A DNA stretch of 64,000 bases from Sphaerolaimus hirsutus (lineage: Eukaryota > Nematoda > Chromadorea > Monhysterida > Sphaerolaimidae): assembly GCA_964036195.1 (NCBI GenBank), contig OZ038453.1, positions 26,870,352-26,934,351 of the forward strand, given 5' to 3'. Shown one piece after another: positions 55,250-64,000 of the stretch. The notes below the pieces were generated by a model. That model saw only the letters and a program-made list of their open reading frames with translations. It was not told the origin of the DNA and made no database searches. The position numbers were made by a program, and so were the translations under genes. Each line of letters begins with the position of its first letter. The stretch's first letter is position 1.

Positions 55250-55780
55250 CTTTGAAAGTGTACGCGTACAAGTGCGTACGGTATTTTTTTGAAAATTATA
55301 TGTAATTGTATTTACCGCGTACTCGCGTACGCGTATTTTTCGAGTAAACGTACGTACCTTTTAACAACTCTGATAAATTGATACTTCTAGATTACATTCT
55401 AAAATGTTTGCCCTATCAAACCAATGCCTTGATAATAAAACCAATGCCCCGAAGGGGGGGGGGGGTATTCCGAGGGGGGTTATTATTTCCCCAGTCCGTT
55501 TTGAGGGGGGGGGGGTTAATTCGTGGAGTGGGTTAATTCAGGGGGGGGATAATTCGAGGTAATACGGTATAAAACATATTTTTAATCAGGCCATGTTAAC
55601 TTGGATACAATCCATTTTGCTAATGTAGCAGATTTGGCTGGGTGCATTGACTTGACAACTGATGAGTTGACAAATGAGTTGACATAGTCAGTTTGACTGG
55701 TGTAAGCCTTCAAAGGAAAGCCAAAGTTCCATACACTCTTAAACGTTGTGTTTTATGTAAAAATTTGATAACATTGTATA

Positions 55781-56232
55781 CCGTATTTCCTCGAAATACC
55801 CCCCGTGGGGTGATTGTTTCATAGTGGTCCCGAGAGGGGGGGGGGGGGTTAAACGAGGGGGGAAGGGTATTTCGAGGGGGGGGGTATTATTTCACAAAAA
55901 ATTTTTGTATATCTCAGTACGAAATTGTCGTCTGAAACGTACGCAGACGTCGAAAAATACAACAAAAACCGCCATTTATAAGGTTATGTAGACTAATATT
56001 AGTACGTAGATGGTATAAACACTGTTCTAACGTGATTCCGACATTGTTTTAACGTGTGTTCTGCACTACGCAGAACACAAACTGCAGTATTTGTCATGTA
56101 CATTCTCTTTACACTCAATCTGGGGGGGGGGTATTTCGAGGGGGGGTGGTTGTTTCATAGTGGTCTCGAGAGGGGGGGGGGGGTCAAACGAGGGGGGGGT
56201 ATTTCGAGGGGGGGTATTTCGAGGAAATACGG
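55781..56232. mobile_element. C-rich TA-flanked MITE, 452 bp, only in copy 2
   Basis: The ends CCGTATTTCCTCGAAATACC and GGTATTTCGAGGAAATACGG are flanked by TA. Copy 1 at 30241-30260 reads straight through ACATTGTATATATAAATT, so the exact insertion point and the TA duplication can be read. Confidence 0.85.
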
Positions 56233-57055
56233 TATATAAATTAGGCAAGGACGTAGCCAAGGGGAGGGGCTGGGGGGGGGGCGGCCGCCCCCCCTTCCCC
56301 GGTCGGTCTCAAAAATATGCCAGAAATGGCACTTCCACGATGCGATTTTGTCGGCAGCCCAAAAAAATTTTGCGCGCGTGCGCGCATTTCGGCGCCGCAC
56401 CGAATGTTTTTTTCATACCTACGGTTGAGGACCGAAAAATCACTCAAAATGTGTCCCGGTCGCTGTATATGTAAAATACATGCATGTACAGCACCGTTTG
56501 GCGCCAATGCCAACGCCAATGGCGCCATTCCTTCACCACGGTCAAATCTTAGCGGGGGGAGGGGGCGCAGCCCCCCCTCCCGTTCGCCGGGTTCCGTATA
56601 CTATCCGCCCCCCCCCCCCTCAAAAATCCTGGCTACGTCGCTGAAATTAGGGATGGTTGATATTTTTGAACTCAAAAATGCGCAATTTCACATACAAATC
56701 AACAACATTTTAAGCACTATCATATTCATATGAAGTCAGAAACATTAGTTAAAAGACTTTTTTGTTGTATAAACCATGAAAACTGCCCTAAATTATATTG
56801 CTGGTGATTTCCAGAAAAAATATTAGGTATATGCTTTGATATGCTGTCAGTGTAGCCAAATATTTTAGCAGCAAGTATTTTTCATTATTTCAAGGGTCAC
56901 ATAAACATACACATAATGGTTCACTTGCATGCAGCTAATATGGAGACATAAATAACAGTGTCTGGGGAGTATTAAGTCACTATATTGTATCAAAATATCA
57001 TAAAGTCAGCATGAAGTCATTATGTAACATGTCGCCTAGGTAGATTCACTCAATC

Positions 57056-57274
57056 TCACACAATGTTTATCACTGGTGTTGAGATCATCCCCTTTTCACA
57101 CAATGTTCTATGTTCCATTTTGATGGTATTTAATCTGTGTTCTGAGACGTGATCGGGAGTGATGCACATCAATACACTGTTTTCATCATCATCGCATTTT
57201 ACGCGACCTTTAGAGTAAAAGTAAATACCCAACATGAACTCTGGATCAAATGTCACTGGGTCATGGAATTCCAT
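57056..57274 (-). CDS. second copy of the 72-aa ORF
   Basis: This is the paralogue of the ORF at 31101-31319 in copy 2 of the tandem duplication. Length and stop are identical, with two substitutions. Confidence 0.3.
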   Translation of the reverse strand: MEFHDPVTFDPEFMLGIYFYSKGRVKCDDDENSVLMCITPDHVSEHRLNTIKMEHRTLCEKGMISTPVINIV

Positions 57275-57700
57275 GACAAAATTTCAGTGTGGTAGAACTC
57301 AACTTTTTCACCGAACATTTATTTGTACTCATACTTTCGCACAGAATAAATTGATACTTCTAGATTACATTCTAAAATGTTTGCCCTATCAAACCAATGC
57401 CTTGATAATAAAATTTTTTGTTTTGCAGACATGATATTGTAGCTACCGTATTTCCTCGAAATACCCCCCTTGAATTAACTCTCTCCCCCCTCGAAATACC
57501 CCCGGGTGTTTGCGAGCTGGGGAGACCCCCCCCCCCCGCCCCCGTCGAAATACCCCCCTCTGAAATGATGCACATAATTTATGTAACATACATGATGTAT
57601 TTATTGTTGCCGGTTTGCACCGCAGCTACACATGTACCCAATGTGAATAGCGATGTACGTAAATTTGCCCACATATATCCTATTTCGTCACATTTATTAC

Positions 57701-58413
57701 GAGAGTTGGAAAAACGTATATACATTTACCCAAAATACCTGGTATATACATTTACCCAAAAATTATATGAGTATTTATACTTACTCTTACGTTAATGTTT
57801 TCCAAAAATACCATTACGTTTTGTTACGTTTTCCTGACCAAAATACCTGGGTACTAGGGAAACCGTAAAAAAGTTGTGATCCTTCAAATGGGCTGGAATA
57901 CTAAAATTTGTCCCCTGCCGGGGACGAACGTCCCCGGTCGGGGACCAAACTTCTTTGTTTACTGAAAAATAAATTTCTCACTGGGGACGTTTGACCCCGG
58001 TCGGGGCCATTTCGACATTGCCCGGGACCGGTCCCCAGCAGGATTTTGATCACTGTACAAAAATACAGTGATCAACAAAAATTGAACAATCAATAAAATT
58101 TGGCATGCGTACTCACTAAATGAAGGACACTAAAGTACACACATGCCAAAATTTAGACAAATCGAAAAAAAATTATACACTCCCCCAAAGAAAATGCATC
58201 AGCACGTGTAACTATTTATCTCGCTAAAATTTTGTGCATGTGAATTTGATGATAATTCACCTTTTTAACACACAAACAACCCATACATGCCAATTATTCA
58301 CTTTTGAAAAAAATTATTTTTTGCCGGGGACCGGTCCCCGGCTGGGGCCTGTGTAAATAGCCTTTACGTTTACGTTTACATTTTCCAAAAATACCAGTAT
58401 TTGCACAACTCTG
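57701..58413. mobile_element. hAT-like MITE (GAGAGTTGG / CAACTCTG ends)
   Basis: An exact 8-bp duplication TTTATTAC lies at 57693-57700 and 58414-58421. The terminal bases match the CAGAGTTGTT family, with the first base changed. A truncated Mutator-like element (about 57900-58362) is nested inside. Confidence 0.75.
57900..58362. mobile_element. truncated Mutator-like element
   Basis: It matches the right half of 5443-6714 (GTCCCC palindromes, then the arm ending CCTGTGTAAATAGCC). The left arm is missing. Confidence 0.65.
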
Positions 58414-58808
58414 TTTATTACCCCTTTTGGGCATGTTTTCACATAATCTTTACAACCAATTTCATGAAAATTTCTGACAAAATAATAACCCCCCCTCGTA
58501 TAACCCCCCCTCGTATAACCCCCCTCGTATAAGCCCCCCTCGAAAAAATACCCCCCTCATATAAACCCCCCCTCGTATAACCCCCCCTCGAAATACCCCC
58601 CTAAAAATTTCCACTCTGAAAAAATAAACCCCCTGGGGGTATTTCGAGGAAATACAGTATGTAGGGTGTCACTAAACTATATCCATGCTCACAATTTTCA
58701 GATCACTTCCAAAATCATTAGCCATTAACTGGCTGAATAGGAACCGGCGACCATCTATCAGGTGCATTTACTGGCACAATTGGTTGTGGGAGGGGGTTAG
58801 GGCCAAAA

Positions 58809-58965
58809 GGCAGTCCCAGACCCTGTAAAATGCCCAGTATTTAAAATGTCAAATGTCATGCAGAGTGTCAAACGTCATGGAAAATGCCCTGCAAAATGGC
58901 AACCGGATTGCCATTTTGCAAGGCATTTTCCATGACATTTGACATTTTACAGGGTCTGGGAGTGC
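58809..58965. repeat. palindromic MITE (GGCAGTCCCAGACCCTG ends)
   Basis: GGCAGTCCCAGACCCTGTAAA and its near complement TTTACAGGGTCTGGGAGTGC bound mirrored ATGTCATGCAAAGTGTCAAA units. Almost the entire element is one hairpin. Confidence 0.6.
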
Positions 58966-59062
58966 AACTGGCTAGCCAATGCCTGGCTGAGGTCGATTCC
59001 ATGGATGGTGGTCCGTAGTCCAAGGAAGTGGATGTGGCCTCGGTGACACAACTGGAACTGGG

Positions 59063-59224
59063 GGCAGTCCCAGACCCTGTAAAAAGCCCTGTAAAATGTC
59101 TAATGTCATGCAAAGTGTCAAACGTCATGTAAAATGCTCGGTAAAAAGGTCATTTTACATGACTTTTGACACTTTACATGACATTTGACACTTTACAGGG
59201 CATGATACAGGGTCTGGGACTGCC
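59063..59224. repeat. palindromic MITE, second copy
   Basis: Same ends and design as 58809-58965, with ends GGCAGTCCCAGACCCTG and CAGGGTCTGGGACTGCC. A diverged third copy follows at about 59268-59474. Confidence 0.6.
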
Positions 59225-59787
59225 ACCAGGTCTAATATTAGGGTTAAAAGGTGTCGTAAATGGTCTGGGGACAGTTCCGCTCTCTGCAAAGTGTAAAGTC
59301 AAGTGTCAAATGTTGTGAAAAATGTCAATTAAAATACTTATAAACTAAATAGTCTATTGCTGATCGTTTGACACTTCGCGTGGCAAGTGACAAATTTGTA
59401 TAAATATGACATTTTAAATTACATTTGACACTTGATTTCTCGCTTTACAAAGCGCGAGACTGGCACCTGTTTACAGGTGGTGGGAATAAAGTTGGTCTAG
59501 CGGTCGTTGGCCTATTAGAATGCTCCAAAACCATCCTGGGGGAATGGAAGCCGCAGCTGCACCGTCCTGCAGCCACAAAAGGCAAAAATAAGTGCCTTTT
59601 GTCAATTTGACAAGTGGACAAGTGACAAGGCAAGTGATAAACAGCCAAGTAAAGATTGTGTCGTTTCATGCCTCTAAAGATAAATTTAAATCAATTGCAT
59701 ATTTTGATGTATTCAAGTTTTTAGCTGTTAATTACCTTTTTCAAATTGACTCATTTGAAAAAATCAATAACTACATTTCTTGGGCTA

Positions 59788-60077
59788 CATTTATGGATTC
59801 TGGGTGAAGTGTCTTCCACACGCTTCACCTATCTTCACCGCGCGCTTCACGCGCATCCAAAATGCGGAAGACACTTCATGCCGCTGGCGCTTCCACACGC
59901 TTCCCCGCGTATAAATTTGTGTGGGAGCACCATATTAAGAAGCGTGAAGTGCCTTCACGCATTTTTTCGTGATGTGTGTGGAAGCGCTGGCATGCTTGGT
60001 GAAGCGCTCGGAAAGTGTTGGCGTGAATACACTTCCCGACGCTTCACCGCGCATCCACACACCCATTTTTTGCTGTG
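59788..60077. mobile_element. CACTA-like MITE (GTGAAGTG repeats)
   Basis: The right end CCCATTTTTTGCTGTG equals that of 24708-25054. The left end is degenerate (ends in GGGTGAAG). A 3-bp duplication CTA flanks it (59785-59787, 60078-60080). Confidence 0.5.
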
Positions 60078-60112
60078 CTAGAACTAACCCACTCATAAAA
60101 CCCCAGACCTCA

Positions 60113-60745
60113 GGGGCCAGATTTAATACTCCCTACAGATTTGTAGGGTAGGGCGTACACCCGACAGATTTTTTAAAGTTAAGCCGCATCGACGCACATG
60201 CATCGAGAGCGAGGCGGTTCGTAAAATATACGAAACCATCCTTTAAGGTTGCCGATATTGCAATATGACGTATATCACTTCGATTTTGGCCCGAAAATCA
60301 CGATTTCGTCATTTCTTGGCCGTCTGCCACTTCGTTTTTTGTTTTATTTTGTCGGGCGGGTTACTCGGATAGGTCGCGCTTTTGTGTAGTCAGGTGGTCA
60401 TTTTTTTAGTGTTCACTGTCTGCAACCGAAACCATGAGGGCAGCGACAAGAAAGAAATGCATGCACGAGCGTACAAAAGCGCGACTTATGCGAGTAACCC
60501 GCCCGACAATATAAAATAAAAAACGAATTGGCAGACGGCCAAGAAATGACGAAATCGTGATTTCCGGGCGAAAATCGAAGCGATATACGTCATATTGCAA
60601 TATCGGCGACCTTCAGGGATAGTTTCGTGTATTTTATGAACCGCCTTGCTCTCGGTGCATGTGCGTCGATGCGGCTGAACTTTAAAAAATCTATCGGGCG
60701 CACGCCCTACCCTACAAATCTGTAGGGAGTATTAAATCTGGCCCC
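60113..60745. mobile_element. long inverted-repeat element (about 290-bp arms)
   Basis: It starts GGGGCCAGATTTAATACTCC and ends with the complement. The arms hold GATTTGTAGGGTAGGGCG, GACGCACATGCATCGA and a TTGCAATATGACGTATATC segment in mirror image around an unrelated core of about 60 bp (60385-60450). No ORF; the target duplication is not clear. Confidence 0.65.
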
Positions 60746-60746
60746 A

Positions 60747-62299
60747 GGTGCCTGTTCCGGAAGTGTACAAGTTACTACATAGTTAAAACATAAGAGTTGA
60801 GTAAAATTACAAATGACAAGTTAAGAGTAAAGTTAAAGTTTAAGAGAAAAGTTAAAATTCAAGAGTTGAGTTAAATGACAAATGATGTTAAGAGCAGGGT
60901 TGGTTTTATAAAAATCATTTGTATACAAATTGTATAAAAATTGTATAAAAATGTATTTTATTTTAATTTTATTCTTGTTTCATTTTATTTTATTTTATTT
61001 TATTCCAAAATAATAATAAAATAATAAAATGGACCATTTTACAAAAATTTTACAAAAATTTTACAGAAATTTTACAAAAAATCAGAATCTTGCATGCAAG
61101 GTCAGAAAAATGTGATAATTTAACCTAAACATGAAAAACGTGTGACAAATTTTTCCATTACTTTGCAAAAGTTGCATGCAGTAGGTATTGTTAGCTAGTT
61201 GCAAGTGTTAAGTTACAATTATCGATAAGAATGGGTTGCATTTTCAGTAGAAGGATTACTGGAGCGTGCATGGCGCATTTGTAAAACATCATGCAAGGTG
61301 TCAATTGTCATGGCAAATGTAGTAAAGAGTCAATTGGCATCTCAAATGTCAAGCAAAGTATAATTGTCATGACAAAAGCCAAGCAGAGTGTAAATTGTGT
61401 ATCTGAATCTTATGGTTTGGTATCCAAACCTTATATTTTGGTATCCAAATCTTACGTTTTTGTATCCAAATGTTCACAGAAGATTTGGTTACAAAAACAA
61501 CAAGATTTGGATACAAAAGATAAGATTTGGATACAATTTGCTTTACAGTTTCCACTTTAATTTATATTTGTCATGAAAATTGACACTTTCCATTCCATTT
61601 CATGACATATATTTGTCATATAATTTATATTTGTCATAACATTTTGACACTTTACATGGCTTGGGACTGCCCCAGCTCCGCGAATGAACAGGTTGAACTA
61701 TAAACAACAGGAAAAAATTTTACAAAAAATATGAATTTTTATACAATTTTTACAAAAATATGAATTTGTATACAATTTTACAAATTTTTTACAAAAATTC
61801 ATGTTTTTATACAATTTTTATTTTTATTTTGAAATTTTCCATTTTATTTTATTTTTTTTTATTCTTCAATTTTCCATTTTATTTTTATTTTATTTTTATT
61901 CTTTTCTGAGCTTTTGCCAACCCTGGTTAAGAGATAAGAGTAAAGTTAAGAGTCAAGCAAGTGTATCCAAAATTTTTTTTCTTATCCAGATCTTATGTTT
62001 GTATCCAAATCTTATGTTCTCTCATAAGATTTGCATACAAAAACTTATGTTTTTGTATGCAAATCTTATGAGAGAACATAAGATTTGGATACAAACATAA
62101 GATCTGGATAAGAAAAAAAAATTTGGATACACTTGCTTGACTCTTAACTCTACTCTTATCTCTTGACTAATCATTTGTCATTTAACTCAACTCTTCAACT
62201 TTTCTCTTAAACTTTAACTTTACTCTTAACTCGCCATTTGTAATTTTACTCAACTCCCATGTTTTTACTAGGAACTTGTACACTTGCGGAACTGGCCCC
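60747..62299. mobile_element. foldback element with perfect central hairpin, interrupted by a hAT
   Basis: The left arm (60747-60894, then 61934-62044) mirrors the right arm (62047-62299). The outer part consists of AGAGTTGAGTTAAA units, the inner part (61931-62163) is a near-perfect hairpin of CTTATGTTTGTATCCAAATC units. The hAT 60895-61925 sits in the left arm. Confidence 0.7.
60895..61925. mobile_element. non-autonomous hAT element (CAGGGTTGG ends), second copy
   Basis: The ends CAGGGTTGGTTTTATAAAAA and TTTTGCCAACCCTG are flanked by an exact 8-bp duplication GTTAAGAG (60887-60894, 61926-61933). It is collinear with 8889-9887, including the palindromic insert. Confidence 0.85.
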
Positions 62300-62659
62300 A
62301 GGTCTAAAATCACAAGAAGTCTGTTGAGTTTATTATCACTTGGGACTTTGTTTTGCACTATAATTTTTTTGTTTTGAAATTTTGCTAAAGCTAACTTCAA
62401 ATTTGCATACAACTGGACACTTCAGCAATAGTGACAGATGCATTTTTGGAAGAATTTTAACCATACACTTTTTCCACCTGTTTCAAAACCTGTAATCACT
62501 GGTTACCAGTTACAAAAAGTTTATCATGGCCTTATCAAACAGTGATTACATCTCAACACACATTCAGAATTTTTGGAAATTTTTTCATAACCATTGCAAC
62601 TTGACTGACCATTCAGCACTTTAATAAACACTTGTCTAGATGGTAAATTGACACCTGGG

Positions 62660-62877
62660 GGCAGTCCCAAGCCCTGTTAAGTGTTAAGTACAGTGTCAAA
62701 TGTAATGTCAAATGCAAAGTAAACTGTCAATTGTCATGCAAAGTTCAGTAATAAAATCTTTTCTTGTTTGTTCTGATTGACACTTTACTTTGCATTTGAC
62801 TTTACATTTGACACTTTACTTTGCATTTGACTTTACATTTGACACTTTACTTTACACTTCACAGGGCTTGGGACTGC
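62660..62877. repeat. palindromic MITE (GGCAGTCCCAAGCCCTG ends)
   Basis: GGCAGTCCCAAGCCCTG and CAGGGCTTGGGACTGC bound TTTGCATTTGACTTTAC repeats. The flanks CACCTGGG and CACCTGAC match at 6 of 8 positions, consistent with an aged 8-bp duplication. Confidence 0.55.
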
Positions 62878-62970
62878 CACCTGACTGGGCCAGATCTAGT
62901 GTCTCCTGGATTGCTCACTACAAGAATTTGTAGTTCATTGTAACTGTATAAAAGTTTGGGGTTGTGGGGT

Positions 62971-63170
62971 GGTATGTATACTCCAGTGACATTACACCTC
63001 ACAATGATATCTACCATATCCCACCTTAATTAAAGAAGAATCATCAAATTTTGATATTGCTCTGATAAATATGATGATTCTTTTTTATATTTGTTCTTTT
63101 TTTCAGATGGGATATGGTTGATTTCATTGTAAGGTGTTCATGTCACTGGAGTAAATATATGAATATAAAA
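62971..63170. repeat. foldback MITE, about 55-bp arms
   Basis: TACTCCAGTGACATTACACC and ACCATATCCCACC on the left are mirrored by GGGATATGGTTGATTTC and GTGTTCATGTCACTGGAGTA on the right. The AT-rich centre holds an inner GAATCATCA palindrome. Confidence 0.55.
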
Positions 63171-63335
63171 ATGAGTGTTGTAGGCACTGACTAGAAAAAA
63201 TGTGATTTACTAAAGTTAGCAGTGACTTCCAGTGATAAAAGTGATCCTAGGCATACAGCATTGAATTAACAAAAAGTTCATCTAGTGATATGTGTGTGAT
63301 CCTTTTTCCCATTTCATTGTTTTAATAGTTGATAG

Positions 63336-63881
63336 CTGAGCCCCACAAGGCATCAGCCAGCACCTGAACAGCCAATGAACCAGCAACCAACAACCAGCTT
63401 CGCCAACTCTAATAAGGAGGTAAGTTTATATTTGAAGAGGTAAATTTTGTATTTGAATTTGGTCAAGCTGTAATTCCAGCTTATATAGCTGAGCTGAAAC
63501 TTCACTACAATCATACATGCTGGTCCAATGGGAGACAGCCCATGTGCCACTCACAGACCCTGTAAAAAGCCCGGTAACATGTAAAATGTCATGCAAAGTG
63601 TCAAATGTTATGCAAAATGCCCTGCAAAATGGCAACAGAGTTGACCTTATGCAGGGCATTTTCTATGACTTTTGACACTTTGCATGACATTTGACATTTT
63701 ACAGGGTCTGGGAGTGCCCCCTGAAACAGAAAAAATAATCCCAACAGACAAATGGGAACCAAACAGTTCATTCACTGACATTTTTCAGAATCTACACTCA
63801 CCTGATGGGATGGCAGCAGCCCCGGATATTGTGAACATGCCCAATGTGGTGAATTGGTCGCCCATAAAGTGTTGGCGGTAA
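63336..63881 (+). CDS. plus-strand gene, two exons seen (hypothetical)
   Basis: Exon 63336-63419 (acceptor TAATAGTTGATAG, donor GAG|GTAAGT) is open with Pro/Gln-rich sequence (HQPAPEQPMNQQPTTSF). A second open stretch from about 63700 to the TAA at 63881 reads PETEKIIPTDKWEPNSSFTD, ending SPIKCWR. Its candidate acceptor TTTTACAG lies in the right end of a palindromic MITE (63546-63717), so the MITE may supply the splice site. No domain is recognised, and upstream exons may lie in 62880-63335. Confidence 0.35.
63546..63717. repeat. palindromic MITE in an intron of the right-edge gene
   Basis: GCCACTCACAGACCCTGTAAA and TTTACAGGGTCTGGGAGTGC ends with mirrored ATGCAAAGTGTCAAATG units, same family as 58809-59224. 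Confidence 0.55.
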
Positions 63882-64000
63882 AAAAGGCTGATTTTCACAA
63901 ATGCCTTCACAAAAAATTGGTCTGAATATTTTTGGCGCCTGGTGGTGGAGGTACTTGGTACAAACACATGCTCTGCTGACTATTTAGAACCTTCAGGGGC

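Larger units (their letters stand above)
31399..55372. mobile_element. hAT-like MITE (606 bp) that received the giant retrotransposon
   Basis: The left part 31399-31886 starts CAGAGTTGTTAGAATTACTG. The right part 55255-55372 ends CTTTTAACAACTCTG. An exact 8-bp duplication ATAAATTG lies at 31391-31398 and 55373-55380. Without the retrotransposon the MITE is 606 bp of ACGTAAACG and GTACGCGTACG units, the same family as 24184-24478. Confidence 0.85.
55448..57415. repeat. tandem segmental duplication, copy 2 (with empty hAT site)
   Basis: It is collinear with copy 1 from the G-rich MITE fragment to CCTTGATAATAAAA (57402-57415; copy 1 equivalent ends about 55441). At 57347 it reads AGAATAAATTGATACTTC without interruption, the unoccupied version of the hAT-like MITE target in copy 1. 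Confidence 0.8.
57446..58657. mobile_element. C-rich TA-flanked MITE with nested insertions
   Basis: The ends CCGTATTTCCTCGAAATACC and GGTATTTCGAGGAAATACAG are flanked by TA. It contains the hAT-like MITE at 57701-58413 and repeated CCCCCCTCGTATAAC units near 58490-58600. Confidence 0.75.

Noticed and set aside
1-64000. tRNA and rRNA genes
   Set aside because: No rRNA core sequence and no convincing tRNA A/B box pair with a foldable cloverleaf was noticed by eye. A tRNAscan run would be needed to exclude degenerate tRNA-derived SINEs.

Overview
The window looks like nuclear DNA of an invertebrate animal. It has GT-AG introns, an apparent TGF-beta family ligand with an ShKT domain, a neuropeptide precursor with RP-amide type cleavage sites, and hardly any sequence free of transposons. 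A cnidarian would fit best, but this is inference; no rRNA, tRNA or mitochondrial marker settles it.

Layout. 1-8000: a multi-exon minus-strand TGF-beta-like gene whose introns are full of transposons (hAT 1654-2599; nested TA-flanked and Mutator-like elements 5071-6834). 8403-10860: a hAT element carrying two further hATs. 11140-17492: an endonuclease-type LINE whose second ORF is split by a hAT (12136-13701) that itself carries a BEL/Pao pol fragment. 17493-21730: a seven-exon, GC-rich minus-strand gene with an SGNH-hydrolase-like domain. 21776-22487: a frameshifted secreted-protein-like ORF. 23989-27094: a composite inverted-repeat element. 27108-28590: a three-exon neuropeptide precursor. 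28738-30037: three TA-flanked MITEs in a row.

31887-55249 is the centrepiece: one 23.36-kb LTR retrotransposon on the minus strand. It has 760-bp LTRs with one mismatch that I could find, a 5-bp target duplication (CTTTG), a candidate primer-binding site and three long intact ORFs: Gag (566 aa), an SF1/Upf1-like helicase protein (1129 aa) and an Env-PR-PR-RT-RNaseH-IN-dUTPase-like polyprotein (2375 aa). In the 8.6 kb between the 5' LTR and gag it carries, in antisense and with introns, a ten-exon gene for a membrane protein with a ubiquitin-like domain and a two-exon Ly6/uPAR-like gene. The element sits inside a 606-bp hAT-like MITE (8-bp duplication ATAAATTG), which sits in one copy of a tandemly duplicated segment (29920-31398 plus 55373-55447, versus 55448-57415). 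The other copy still has the empty site.

55448-64000: the second duplication copy, then nested MITEs, CACTA-like and foldback elements, and two exons of a plus-strand gene at the right edge.

The retroelement ORFs form a complete-looking replication kit (capsid, protease, RT, RNase H, integrase) plus a helicase, an Env-like ectodomain and two antisense cell-surface cargo genes. This combination is the most likely undescribed system here.
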